NCBI RefSeq assembly: GCF_900182935.1
Contig: NZ_FXUE01000001.1
Coordinates: forward strand, 992,001 to 1,056,000
Source of the DNA: Fibrobacter sp. UWB10
GTDB taxonomy: Bacteria > Fibrobacterota > Fibrobacteria > Fibrobacterales > Fibrobacteraceae
Direction: 5' to 3'
Length of the DNA: 64,000 nucleotides
Positions 56,180 through 64,000 of the stretch are shown piece after piece; position 1 is the stretch's first letter, and each line of letters opens with the position of its first letter. A program made the position numbers and the translations under genes. The notes under the pieces were generated by a model. The model had not been told where the DNA came from. It ran no database searches and was given only the letters and a program-made list of their open reading frames with translations.

Positions 56180-57343
56180 TTACTTGTAGTTCACGTAAAT
56201 AATGAATGCCGAAGAAATCACCGTCAAAAGCGATGCAAGGAACAACGTGAAATCCTTGAAGGATTCGTAGTGACTCTTAGGAACTTCGATATAATCCCCC
56301 GGCAAAATCTGGTCTTCGGTCACGCTCAAGTAAAGCGGTTCGGGCTTTTTGCCACGCCACACCTTAATCTGTCTCCACGTACCCGTAATGGTGTTGATAC
56401 CCGCAGCAGCCGCGTAGTCCAAGGCATGCCACATCGGATCGTAAGGGTAACGGCCAATCATTGCGACGGCGCCACCCACATACACATACATTTCCTGCAC
56501 CGAGAATTCAACCTCGGCATTAGGAGCGACCTTCGTCTGCTTCATTTCAGAAAGGGCAATCCAGCGCGGCGGCACGCCCGGTTCGCGAATGCACACCGTC
56601 TTGTAGCCAAAGTTATGCATGCGAGCGCCACCAGCAAGGTCAAAGTAATCCTGCACAGTACGGCCTTCTTCGTAAGCCACACTCGTTCTGTATCCCGGGA
56701 AAATCAATGCAATATTGTCGCCCATCTCAACAAAGGGAACATAAATCTTGTCACCCTGTTCGAGCATGATATCGTCATCGAACATACCCTGCGAAGACAT
56801 GGCCGTATAGTTCACATGCAACGTATCCTTGCCGCGAATCACCATCACATCTTCGGTATTGGCATTCGGAAGAATTCCACCGATCAAGCGGATAAAATAA
56901 CTCAAACGGGTTTGCGCATCGACCATGTGCTGGCCAACCTGCATCACGGCACCCAAGGCATTCACCTTGAACTTTTTCAATGCGACAAGTTGGACAAAAC
57001 AATATTCACGCTTGTAGCGCTTAGACACAAGGTCCAAAATCATTTCACGTGCTTCGGCAAGCGTATGACCACCCACTGTAACGGCACCGCATTCCTCGAT
57101 AGCAATCATTCCATCAGGAGACACCTGCACCGACAAGTAGTTTTCTTCAAGCATCAAGTCCAAAAAATCACCAGGACCCAGCACATAGCTAGAATCAACC
57201 GCAGATTCGGCAGTTGCCGGCTGCAAGGCAATATTGCTACGCGAAACAATACCGGTATTCTGCGAAAATAACGATGCCTTAACCGCATCATCAGCAAAAA
57301 GGGTAACGCAAAGTAAAGCTATGAATAGTATAAAGTTACGCAT
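56180..57343 (-). CDS. Polysaccharide export protein (Wza-like, Poly_export/SLBB)
   Basis: The 387-aa protein has a signal peptide (MRNFILFIALLCVTLFADD, no lipobox Cys), a Poly_export domain (YVLGPGDFLDLMLEENYLSVQVSPDGMI, about 52-130) and SLBB-like repeats (KFKVNALGAVMQVGQHMVD, GDKIYVPFVE). The last about 20 residues form a hydrophobic segment (FTLFLASLLTVISSAFIIYV). Wza normally is a lipoprotein with a C-terminal helix through the outer membrane; the lack of a lipobox here is notable. It leads the Wza-Wzz-polymerase unit. Confidence 0.88.
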   Translation of the reverse strand: MRNFILFIALLCVTLFADDAVKASLFSQNTGIVSRSNIALQPATAESAVDSSYVLGPGDFLDLMLEENYLSVQVSPDGMIAIEECGAVTVGGHTLAEAREMILDLVSKRYKREYCFVQLVALKKFKVNALGAVMQVGQHMVDAQTRLSYFIRLIGGILPNANTEDVMVIRGKDTLHVNYTAMSSQGMFDDDIMLEQGDKIYVPFVEMGDNIALIFPGYRTSVAYEEGRTVQDYFDLAGGARMHNFGYKTVCIREPGVPPRWIALSEMKQTKVAPNAEVEFSVQEMYVYVGGAVAMIGRYPYDPMWHALDYAAAAGINTITGTWRQIKVWRGKKPEPLYLSVTEDQILPGDYIEVPKSHYESFKDFTLFLASLLTVISSAFIIYVNYK

Positions 57344-57442
57344 GTTTCTATAAAATACAAAAATAACGACAGAAGATTCAAATTGTGAGCTAATTGTAGC
57401 TTGGATTTTTTATCTAAGCCGCCAATGCCCAACTACAAAAAA

Positions 57443-57472
57443 ACAGGGCCCGATTCTCATCGGAACCCTGCT
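57443..57472 (-). terminator. Rho-independent terminator of the spc/alpha ribosomal operon
   Basis: Minus strand: CAGGG-T-TCCGAT, loop GAGA, ATCGGGCCCTG, one bulged T, then TTTTTTTG. It lies 23 nt after the rplQ stop and ends the long ribosomal operon. Confidence 0.88.
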
Positions 57473-57495
57473 TTAATCTTTTGCACAAAGATCAA

Positions 57496-57960
57496 TTATG
57501 CCTTGCTTTCGCCTTCGACCATGCTCACAGCTTCGGACTTGGCAGGTTCGCTAGCCTTCTTGGCCTTCACGACGATTTCGTCTTCGACGAGACCGACAAG
57601 AGCCATTTCGGAAGCGTCACCAGCGCGGTTCGGGCCGAGCTTGATGATGCGGGTATAGCCGCCGTTACGGCCAGCATAGCGCGGACCGATCGTTGCGAAC
57701 AGGTCCTGCACAGCCTTCGGGCTCATCACGAAGCGAGAAGCTTCACGACGTGCAGAAAGGTCACCCTTCTTTGCATAAGTGATCATGCGATCCACGCAGC
57801 TGCGGACGAGCTTAGCCTTGTGGAGAGTAGTGCGCACGTAGCGGTTGCTCTGCTCGGCTTCCATGCCCTTCTCAAGAATAGAAGTGGTAAGAGCGCGGAG
57901 GATGGCACGCTTGTGCTGAGCGTTAACGCCCAATTTCTTGTTTTTTACACCGTGTCTCAT
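57496..57960 (-). CDS. rplQ: 50S ribosomal protein L17
   Basis: The 154-aa protein has the L17 core (MRHGVKNKKLGVNAQHKRAI, ILRALTTSILEKG, RYAGRNGGYTRIIKLGPNRAGDAS split around it). It is longer than the about 120-130 aa of E. coli because of a C-terminal acidic/Lys tail (VKAKKASEPAKSEAVSMVEG). Last gene of the operon, 2 nt after rpoA. Confidence 0.95.
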   Translation of the reverse strand: MRHGVKNKKLGVNAQHKRAILRALTTSILEKGMEAEQSNRYVRTTLHKAKLVRSCVDRMITYAKKGDLSARREASRFVMSPKAVQDLFATIGPRYAGRNGGYTRIIKLGPNRAGDASEMALVGLVEDEIVVKAKKASEPAKSEAVSMVEGESKA

Positions 57961-57962
57961 GT

Positions 57963-58937
57963 TTAATCCTTCAAGTAGTCATCGACGTCCATGCCAAAAG
58001 AGAGGCCCATGGAGGTCAATACCTCGTTAAGTTCCACCAAGGACTTCCGACCGAAGTTCTTGTATTTAAGCATATCGTTTTCCTTGTTGCGCACAAGTTC
58101 GCCAACGGTATGGATGTTAGCCATACGGAGGCAGTTGCTGGAGCGAACGGAGAGTTCCAGATCGTCCACGCGGGTGCGCAGGAGCTGGGCGATACGCTGA
58201 CGTTCTTCATCCATTTCAAGTTCTTCGGGGCTTTCGAGATCGCCTTCGAAGTTGATGAAGATTTCCAAGTGGTCCATGAGGAGCTTTGCAGCGTATGCAA
58301 GAGCGTCTTCCGGATCAATGGAACCGTCAGTCGTGATTTCCAGTTCCAGACGGTTGTAGTCCGTCTTCTGGCCAACGCGGGTATCGCTGATGTGCATCGC
58401 GACTTTCTGCACCGGGTTGAAGTTGGCGTCCATGGCGATCACGCCAATCGGAGCGTCCTTGTCCTTCAATTCGTCGGCAGTGACGTAGCCGCGACCGCTG
58501 GAAATCTTCACTTCCAGGGAGAGCGATGCGTTACCGTTCAAAGTAGCGATATGGACGTCCGGAGTCAAGATGGCGACATTCGGATTGTCCATGAAGTCCT
58601 TGGCCGTGACTTCGCCTTCGCCGGACATGTCCAAGCGGAGCGTTTCGTCGTGGTCAGACAGGAGCTTCACGCGGATGCTCTTGAGATTCAGGATAATGTC
58701 AGTGACATCTTCCTTCACACCCGGAATCGTCGAAAATTCCTTATCGACGCCTTCAATTTTCACGGAGACAATAGCCGCACCCTGCAGAGAGGAAAGGAGC
58801 GAGCGACGGAGGGCGTTACCGAGGGTAATACCCCAGCCACGTTCCAAAGCCTCTACGACAAACTTGGCGTAGCGACCATCTTCGCCGGTTTCCACTTTCT
58901 GGAAGCTGCGCGGCATCTGAAGTGATTTCCACATCAT
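57963..58937 (-). CDS. rpoA: RNA polymerase alpha subunit
   Basis: The 324-aa subunit has the N-terminal dimer domain (RGWGITLGNALRRSLLSSLQGAA) and the C-terminal alpha-CTD (LELSVRSSNCLRMANIHTVGEL, LNEVLTSMGLSFGM) that contacts UP elements and activators. GAGG lies 8 nt before the first of two adjacent ATGs. It directly follows rpsK; rpsD, which usually stands between them, is missing. Confidence 0.97.
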   Translation of the reverse strand: MMWKSLQMPRSFQKVETGEDGRYAKFVVEALERGWGITLGNALRRSLLSSLQGAAIVSVKIEGVDKEFSTIPGVKEDVTDIILNLKSIRVKLLSDHDETLRLDMSGEGEVTAKDFMDNPNVAILTPDVHIATLNGNASLSLEVKISSGRGYVTADELKDKDAPIGVIAMDANFNPVQKVAMHISDTRVGQKTDYNRLELEITTDGSIDPEDALAYAAKLLMDHLEIFINFEGDLESPEELEMDEERQRIAQLLRTRVDDLELSVRSSNCLRMANIHTVGELVRNKENDMLKYKNFGRKSLVELNEVLTSMGLSFGMDVDDYLKD

Positions 58938-58955
58938 TGGCGATACCTCTTTTAA

Positions 58956-59396
58956 TTAGACTCTTCTCTTCTTTTTAGGACGGCAACCATTGTGCGGAAC
59001 GCCCGTCACGTCTCGAATAGAGAGAACTTCGAGGCCCGCATTCTTGATAGCACGGACAGCGGATTCACGACCGCCACCTGCGCCCTTGACGCGGACATCT
59101 ACCTTGCGCATACCGAGGTCGAAAGCCTTGTGGGCAGCGACTTCAGCGGCGAGCTGGGCAGCAAACGGAGTGCTCTTGCGAGAGCCCTTGAAACCGGAGT
59201 TACCCGGAGAGCCCCAAGCGACCACGTTGCCGCGAGCATCGGTGATAGAAACGATTGTATTGTTGAAGGAAGCGAACACGCAGGCGATGCCCTGGATGTC
59301 AATACGCTTCTTGCCCTTCTTGACCTTTTCTTCTGTAGCAGCAGCGACCGGAGCTTCGGCAGCGGCAGCAGTTTCCTTAATTTCTTCTTCAGCCAC
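58956..59396 (-). CDS. rpsK: 30S ribosomal protein S11
   Basis: The 146-aa protein has the S11 signature ([55 protein letters not shown]). It carries an N-terminal extension of about 30 residues rich in Ala, Glu and Lys. The start is GTG after AGGAG. Confidence 0.96.
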   Translation of the reverse strand: MAEEEIKETAAAAEAPVAAATEEKVKKGKKRIDIQGIACVFASFNNTIVSITDARGNVVAWGSPGNSGFKGSRKSTPFAAQLAAEVAAHKAFDLGMRKVDVRVKGAGGGRESAVRAIKNAGLEVLSIRDVTGVPHNGCRPKKKRRV

Positions 59397-59407
59397 GATG
59401 AATCTCC

Positions 59408-59776
59408 TTACTTCTTCTTGTTAGCCACAGTCTTCTTGGGGCCCTTACGAGTGCGGGCATTGGTACGGGAGCGCTGACCGCGAACAGGGAGACCCTTGCG
59501 GTGGCGGATGCCGCGATAGCAGCCAATATCCTGCAGACGCTTAATGTTCAAGGTGATTTCTGCGCGGAGCTGACCTTCCACAGAGTATTCGTCTTCGAGG
59601 AGATGACGAATCTTACCTTGTTCTTCTTCAGTCAGGTCGTCACACTTCTTGTTCTTGTCGATGCCCAGCTGAGCACAGACCTTATTAGCGGTGAACAGAC
59701 CGACACCATAGATTGCCGTCAGACCGTATTCAACAGTCTTGTTTTTCGGTAAATCGACACCAGCGATACGTGCCAT
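59408..59776 (-). CDS. rpsM: 30S ribosomal protein S13
   Basis: The 122-aa protein has [23 protein letters not shown] at its start and [25 protein letters not shown] near its end, both typical of S13. It follows rpmJ by 9 nt. Confidence 0.97.
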   Translation of the reverse strand: MARIAGVDLPKNKTVEYGLTAIYGVGLFTANKVCAQLGIDKNKKCDDLTEEEQGKIRHLLEDEYSVEGQLRAEITLNIKRLQDIGCYRGIRHRKGLPVRGQRSRTNARTRKGPKKTVANKKK

Positions 59777-59785
59777 ACGATCTCC

Positions 59786-59902
59786 TTATCCCTGCTTCTG
59801 CTTGTGACGGGGGTTCTTCGAACAGATGATGCGCAATACACCCTTACGGCGGATGATCTTGCAGTTTTCACATCTGGGTTTGATGGAGGCTTTGATTTTC
59901 AT
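59786..59902 (-). CDS. rpmJ: 50S ribosomal protein L36
   Basis: This 38-aa gene begins [20 protein letters not shown] and ends NPRHKQKQG. It has the zinc-binding pattern C..C...C....H ([13 protein letters not shown]), so it is the C+ form. It lies between infA and rpsM. Confidence 0.96.
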   Translation of the reverse strand: MKIKASIKPRCENCKIIRRKGVLRIICSKNPRHKQKQG

Positions 59903-59930
59903 AGGTTTGACCTTTCTTTGAAAATACCTA

Positions 59931-60149
59931 TTACTTGTAACGGTATGTGATTCGCCCACGATTAAGATCGTAGGGAGAAATCTCTACCAACACTTTGTCG
60001 TCCGGCAAAATTCTAATGAAATGCCGACGCATTTTTCCAGAAACATGAGCGAGAATCTCGTGGCCATTTCCGAGTTGGACACGGAAGAAGGCGTTGGGAA
60101 GTGCTTCCAACACAACACCTTCTACTTGTATTCCTTCTTCTTTAGCCAC
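59931..60149 (-). CDS. infA: Translation initiation factor IF-1
   Basis: The 72-aa OB-fold protein begins [20 protein letters not shown] and has [20 protein letters not shown]. The start is GTG, overlapping the secY stop (TAGTG). The order secY-infA lacks adk and map, which often stand between them. Confidence 0.96.
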   Translation of the reverse strand: MAKEEGIQVEGVVLEALPNAFFRVQLGNGHEILAHVSGKMRRHFIRILPDDKVLVEISPYDLNRGRITYRYK

Positions 60150-61510
60150 TAAGACGCCATCCTGCCGCGAATGCGGCCATGCTTGAGGAAACCTTCATAA
60201 TTCTTGGTATGCAACTGGGCTTCGAGTTGACGGAGCGTATCCAGCGCCACACCGACCACGATAAGTACCGAGGTGCCCCCAATATAGAAACTCATATTGA
60301 GTGCGTCTTTGAGATGGAGCGGACCAACACTGATTAAAGCGAGGAAAAGCGATCCAGGCAAAGAAATTCTCGTGAGAACGTGGTCTATGTACTTTGCAGT
60401 TTCGTTACCCGGACGGATTCCCGGAATAAATCCACCACTTCTCTTGAGGTTTTCGGCAATGTCGTTAGGGTTGTACTGGATTGCCGTGTAGAAGTAGGTG
60501 AAGAATATAATCAGGAGAGCGAAGATCACACTATAGGTAATGTGACCCGGGATGAACGCAGCCGCAAAGGACTGCATCGCAGAAACGTTCGGGAACCAGG
60601 AAGCGATCATGGCCGGAATGAACATGATGCAGCTTGCAAAGATCACGGGGATCACGCCAGCGGTATTCACCTTGAAAGGCAGATAGCTGGACTGGCCGCC
60701 CACGACCTTGGAACCTACAGTCCTGCGAGGACTTTGGAGTGGAATGCGACGGTTCGCTTGCTCGACGAATACGATAAAGCCGATAATCAGGATCACGACA
60801 GCGAGAATAAAGATCTCGATGGCGAGAGGCTGGATATCTTCCTTAAACATTTCAATTTCTGCAAGGGCAGCCCGCGGAAGGCCGCCGACGATACCGGCGA
60901 AGATGATAAGAGAAATACCGTTACCCACACCGTGCGAGGTAATCTGCTCGCCCAGGTACATCACGAAGATCGTACCGGCGGTGAAGGTCAGGGTAGCTAG
61001 TAAACGGAAACCGATGTTTCCGGCACCAGAGGAGAAGTCATCAGCCAAGACAGACACTCCGGCACCGGTAGCGGTTGTCACCTTAAGGGACGAAAGCCAC
61101 ACAGAAATGCCCCATCCCTGCAAGGCAGCGAGAGCTACCGTAAAGTAACGGGTATATTGGTTCAGCCTGGCGCGCCCTTCCTGACCTTCCTTCTGAAGCA
61201 TCTGGATAGCGGGAATCACGGAGCCCATCAACTGGATGATAATGCTCGCGCTGATGTACGGCATGATACCCAGGGCAAAGATGGTCGCCTTAGCGAATGC
61301 ACCGCCCGTAAAGGAGTCATACAGACCGAACAAATTATTCGAGTTACGGAAGAACTCCGCCAGAACGGCAGAATTCACTCCGGGGATAGTGATGTGTGCG
61401 CCAAGGCGATAGATAATCAGAACACCAAGCGTAAAAAGAAGCTTTTTACGCAGGTCTTCAATCTTAAACGCATTAGCGAACGCATCAAGGGCTTTCTTGA
61501 GAGCTTCCAT
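60149..61510 (-). CDS. secY: Preprotein translocase subunit SecY
   Basis: The 453-aa channel protein has ten membrane helices, with [12 protein letters not shown] in the first, [16 protein letters not shown], the cytoplasmic loop [13 protein letters not shown] and [22 protein letters not shown] that contacts SecA and the ribosome. It pairs with SecE (28698-28886). The ATG overlaps the rplO stop (TAATG). Confidence 0.97.
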   Translation of the reverse strand: MEALKKALDAFANAFKIEDLRKKLLFTLGVLIIYRLGAHITIPGVNSAVLAEFFRNSNNLFGLYDSFTGGAFAKATIFALGIMPYISASIIIQLMGSVIPAIQMLQKEGQEGRARLNQYTRYFTVALAALQGWGISVWLSSLKVTTATGAGVSVLADDFSSGAGNIGFRLLATLTFTAGTIFVMYLGEQITSHGVGNGISLIIFAGIVGGLPRAALAEIEMFKEDIQPLAIEIFILAVVILIIGFIVFVEQANRRIPLQSPRRTVGSKVVGGQSSYLPFKVNTAGVIPVIFASCIMFIPAMIASWFPNVSAMQSFAAAFIPGHITYSVIFALLIIFFTYFYTAIQYNPNDIAENLKRSGGFIPGIRPGNETAKYIDHVLTRISLPGSLFLALISVGPLHLKDALNMSFYIGGTSVLIVVGVALDTLRQLEAQLHTKNYEGFLKHGRIRGRMAS

Positions 61511-61953
61511 TAGACGATCTCGACTTTGCCGCCAGCAGCTTCGATCATGGCCTTAGCCTTTTCGCTGATGGCGTTAACCTTTACATTGATTGCCTTGTCG
61601 ATGGTACCAAAAGCGAGGACCTTGATAGGCAGTTCGATGTTCTTGATGAAACCCTGGTCAAACATTGCCTGGGCGTCGAAGTCCGTCACGCTGCAAGAAG
61701 CGAGCTTCTTGAGGTTAACGATCTGCGTGTCCTTGGCGAAGTGAGACTTGAAGCCACGCTTCGGGATGCGACGGTGGATCGGCATCTGGCCGCCTTCGAA
61801 GGCGACGCGACCGGCCTGTGCACTCTTACGAGCGCCGGCACCCTTCTGGCCACGGCCAGCGGTGGTGCCCCAACCGGAACCCGGACCGCGACCAATGCGC
61901 TTGCGGCTCTTGCCCTTGGCAGCCTTGCCAGGATTGAGAGTATTGAGTTCCAT
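61510..61953 (-). CDS. rplO: 50S ribosomal protein L15
   Basis: The 147-aa protein has KRIGRGPGSGWGTTAGRGQKG and the C-terminal domain (VNLKKLASCSVTDFDAQAM, VNAISEKAKAMIEAAGGKVE). It directly precedes secY in the transcript and starts 1 nt after the rpmD stop. Confidence 0.97.
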   Translation of the reverse strand: MELNTLNPGKAAKGKSRKRIGRGPGSGWGTTAGRGQKGAGARKSAQAGRVAFEGGQMPIHRRIPKRGFKSHFAKDTQIVNLKKLASCSVTDFDAQAMFDQGFIKNIELPIKVLAFGTIDKAINVKVNAISEKAKAMIEAAGGKVEIV

Positions 61954-61954
61954 C

Positions 61955-62134
61955 TTAGATCTCCTCGACCTTCACCATGTCAGCCACGGCATTGATCATG
62001 CCCTGGATGCTGGGGGTCAAAACGTGTTCAACAGACTGTCCGATCTTGCGGAGGCCGAGAGCAGCCACGTTAGCGCGGTGCATCGGGAGACGGCGGACAG
62101 TACCCTTAATCAAAGTAATACGAACTTTCTTCAT
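61955..62134 (-). CDS. rpmD: 50S ribosomal protein L30
   Basis: This 59-aa gene begins MKKVRITLIKGTVRRLPMHR and contains LGLRKIGQSVEHVLTPSIQG, clearly L30. It starts 13 nt after rpsE and ends right before rplO. Confidence 0.94.
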   Translation of the reverse strand: MKKVRITLIKGTVRRLPMHRANVAALGLRKIGQSVEHVLTPSIQGMINAVADMVKVEEI

Positions 62135-62147
62135 CGTGTATTACTCC

Positions 62148-62630
62148 TTAGGCATTGGCACCGCGGAGAGCGGCGCAGTCCTGTTTGTTCTTCTGAGCCA
62201 AGAGACCTTCGAGGCAGGCGCTCACGACAGTGCTCGGGTTGGAAGAACCGTGAATCTTGGTGAGGATGTTGCGCACACCGGCCAGTTCGAGAACGGCACG
62301 GGCAGCGGCACCGGCGATAACACCAGTACCCGGGGCAGCCGGCATCAAGAGGATGCGGGTTGCGCCGCTCTTGACTTCGATGTCGTGGGGAATGGTGCCG
62401 TCGAGGAGCTGCACTTCAACGATGTTACGCTGGGCGGCTTCGGTACCCTTACGGATAGCTTCGGAAACTTCCTTAGCCTTACCGAGACCAACACCGACCT
62501 TGCCGTTCTTGTTGCCAACGACAACGAGAGCGGAGAAGGACATACGGCGACCGCCCTTGACGGTCTTAGCGCAACGGTTGATGTGTACAACCTTGTCTTC
62601 AAATTCAGAAACTTGAGCTTCGCGTTCCAA
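62148..62630 (-). CDS. rpsE: 30S ribosomal protein S5
   Basis: The protein has [40 protein letters not shown], the second domain [20 protein letters not shown] and [17 protein letters not shown]. Two starts compete: GTG at 62642, overlapping the rplR stop, and TTG at 62630. TTG is chosen (160 aa, beginning [11 protein letters not shown]) because GAGG stands 6 nt before it and many S5 proteins begin MER-E. Confidence 0.93.
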   Translation of the reverse strand: MEREAQVSEFEDKVVHINRCAKTVKGGRRMSFSALVVVGNKNGKVGVGLGKAKEVSEAIRKGTEAAQRNIVEVQLLDGTIPHDIEVKSGATRILLMPAAPGTGVIAGAAARAVLELAGVRNILTKIHGSSNPSTVVSACLEGLLAQKNKQDCAALRGANA

Positions 62631-62641
62631 AGTGTACCTCA

Positions 62642-63013
62642 CTAGAATTTGAGTCCGCCTTCACGAGCTCCCTCAGCGAGAGCCTGAACGCGACCGTGAT
62701 AGATGTAACCGCCGCGGTCAAAGACCACGGATTCAATGCCCTTGGACTTAGCGACTTCAGCAATCTGGATACCGAGCTGCTTGCTCTGTTCCGACTTCGT
62801 CATTTCACCGAACTTTGCCTGGAATTCCTTAGCAGTGGTGGTGAGCTGAACGAGAGACTTGTTGTTTTCGTCGTCGATAATCTGGGCTACCATGTGGGAC
62901 AAGGAACGGCGAACAGCCAAACGAGGGCATTCTGCAGTTCCGACAACAGACTTGCGTACGCGTTCGTGGCGTGCGATTCTGGACTGGATTCTTTTCTTAG
63001 CAATTGCAGTCAT
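62642..63013 (-). CDS. rplR: 50S ribosomal protein L18
   Basis: The 123-aa protein has RIARHERVRKSVVGTAECPRL, VRRSLSHMVAQIIDDENNKS and FDRGGYIYHGRVQALAEGAR. L18 binds 5S rRNA with L5 and L25. It lies between rplF and rpsE. Confidence 0.97.
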   Translation of the reverse strand: MTAIAKKRIQSRIARHERVRKSVVGTAECPRLAVRRSLSHMVAQIIDDENNKSLVQLTTTAKEFQAKFGEMTKSEQSKQLGIQIAEVAKSKGIESVVFDRGGYIYHGRVQALAEGAREGGLKF

Positions 63014-63022
63014 AGTTTACCC

Positions 63023-63562
63023 TTATTTACCTGTCTTCTTACCTTGCTTACGACGGACAATTTCGCCTTCGTACTTGATGCCCTTGCCCTTATACGGTTC
63101 AGGCTTGCGGTACTTGCGGATTTCTGCCGCAGCTTGGCCGACCTTCTGCTTATCGATGCCCTTGATGGAGATCTTCAGCGGGTCAACAGCCTTGAGTTCA
63201 ACGCCTTCCGGGGCCTTGAAGATAACCGGGTGAGAGAAGCCGAGAACCAAGTTGAGGTCCTTGCCCTTCTGTTCGACACGGTAACCAACGCCGACGATTT
63301 CGAGCGTCTTCTGGAAACCCTTGGTCACGCCTTCGACCATGTTGGCAACGAGAGCGCGAGTGGTGCCGTGGATGGCACGGGTGAACTTCTGATCGTCAGG
63401 ACGAGAGAAGGAAAGCTGGTTGCCTTCGAGCTTGATTGCAATCAGTTCATGAACGTCAGTCTCGAGCTTGCCGAGAGGACCTTCAACCTTGATGTTCTGA
63501 CCATTGACGGCGACTTTCACGCCGGCCGGGATATTGATAATAGCTTTACCGATACGGGACAT
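63023..63562 (-). CDS. rplF: 50S ribosomal protein L6
   Basis: The product is 179 aa from the chosen start (MSRIGKAIINIPAGV), the normal L6 beginning, instead of the ATG 9 nt earlier that overlaps the rpsH stop. Further family parts are TRALVANMVEGVTKGFQK and the end YRKPEPYKGKGIKYEGEIVR, the L6 signature. Confidence 0.95.
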   Translation of the reverse strand: MSRIGKAIINIPAGVKVAVNGQNIKVEGPLGKLETDVHELIAIKLEGNQLSFSRPDDQKFTRAIHGTTRALVANMVEGVTKGFQKTLEIVGVGYRVEQKGKDLNLVLGFSHPVIFKAPEGVELKAVDPLKISIKGIDKQKVGQAAAEIRKYRKPEPYKGKGIKYEGEIVRRKQGKKTGK

Positions 63563-63564
63563 CT

Positions 63565-63960
63565 TTACCATACCTTTGCGATGACTTCACCACCCACGTT
63601 TTCCTTGCGGGCTTCGTGGTCGGTCATCACGCCTTTAGATGTGGAGATGATAGCATAGCCAAGGCCATTGCGAACGCGCGGAAGCTTTGCGGCGTCAACG
63701 TAGTGACGGAGACCCGGCGAAGAAATGCGCTGGATGCCCTGGATAGCGGATTCGCCCTTCGTGTAACGGAGGAGGACCTTCAAAACGCCCTGCTTACCGT
63801 CTTCGACGACGACGAACTTTTTAATGAAACCTTTTTCCTGCAACACGCGAGCGATTTCACGCTTCAAGTTGCTGGCAGGAATGTCCACCACGGGGAGCTT
63901 TGCCGAAGCGGCATTGCGGATACGGGTGAGCATATCGGCGATAGGATCTGTCATTGCCAT
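63565..63960 (-). CDS. rpsH: 30S ribosomal protein S8
   Basis: The 131-aa protein begins [17 protein letters not shown] and ends [21 protein letters not shown], typical of S8 (family motif [12 protein letters not shown]). In many bacteria S8 represses the spc operon. AAGGAG precedes the ATG. Confidence 0.97.
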   Translation of the reverse strand: MAMTDPIADMLTRIRNAASAKLPVVDIPASNLKREIARVLQEKGFIKKFVVVEDGKQGVLKVLLRYTKGESAIQGIQRISSPGLRHYVDAAKLPRVRNGLGYAIISTSKGVMTDHEARKENVGGEVIAKVW

Positions 63961-63973
63961 GAGTATACTCTCC

Positions 63974-64000
63974 TTACCAAGACGACTTTGTGATACCGGG
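63974..64000 (-). CDS. rpsN: 30S ribosomal protein S14, last codons (runs off the window)
   Basis: Only the final eight codons and the stop are present, reading PGITKSSW. The end matches the S14 C-terminus (PG.TK.SW) and the place just before rpsH is the normal site of rpsN in the spc operon. Whether it is the zinc or zinc-free form cannot be told. Confidence 0.8.
   Translation of the reverse strand, partial: PGITKSSW

Noticed and set aside
48999-57343. Island acquired at the tRNA-Leu gene by an integrase
   Set aside because: The tRNA 3' end is on the far side from the island and no direct repeat of it, integrase or transposase is found up to 57.4 kb.

Overview
The window looks like chromosome of a Fibrobacter species (phylum Fibrobacterota). 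The pointers are a TIGR02147/DUF4423 regulator (a paralogous family best known from Fibrobacter), serine-rich SSSS linkers in exported proteins, many lipoproteins, plant cell wall enzymes (GH9, GH26, PL1), C-terminal tails resembling type IX secretion signals, and promoters with a TATATTT/TAnnTTTG-type -10 box. Gene density is high. I see no phage, insertion sequence, integrase, CRISPR array or rRNA.

Layout. 0-6.6 kb: 5' end of lysA, a histone H1-like/CBM48 fusion, rpe, a DUF4874/DUF4832 protein, a GH9 endoglucanase, and a two-gene amidase/coiled-coil membrane protein unit. 6.6-12.6 kb: a complete Opp/Dpp-type ABC importer (SBP, two permeases, two ATPases). 12.6-16.1 kb: enolase with a duplicated 3' end, a small unknown gene and a GH26 enzyme. 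16.2-30.7 kb: a long minus-strand information-processing run, in transcription order tRNA-Thr(TGT), tRNA-Tyr, tRNA-Thr(GGT), tuf, rpmG, tRNA-Trp, secE, nusG, rplKAJL, rpoB, rpoC, then rpsL-rpsG from their own promoter. 30.8-37.3 kb: accessory lipoproteins, a YbgC-like thioesterase, and a TIGR02147 regulator with a clear palindromic operator followed by a large lipoprotein. 37.3-48.9 kb: rarA, lemA-htpX, lon-yggS, a PL1 pectate lyase, and tRNA-Leu-tig-clpP-clpX. 49-57.4 kb: a surface polysaccharide island (two acyltransferases, GT2, flippase, polymerase, Wzz, Wza). 57.4-64 kb: the spc/alpha ribosomal operon from rplQ back to the end of rpsN.

How the genes fit together. The window joins the transcription/translation core with protein quality control (Tig, ClpXP, Lon, HtpX/LemA) and a fibre-degrading, surface-active lifestyle: secreted glycanases, an oligomer importer, glycolysis (enolase), the pentose phosphate pathway (Rpe), a glycogen-binding-like protein and capsule or O-antigen export. 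The most unusual items are the TIGR02147 operator, a permease with an exact 14-residue repeat inserted in its first periplasmic loop, the histone-tail/CBM48 fusion, the duplicated enolase tail plus terminator, and several genes whose -10 box lies exactly 12 nt before the ATG, which suggests leaderless mRNAs. I did not find a multi-gene defence or mobile system.
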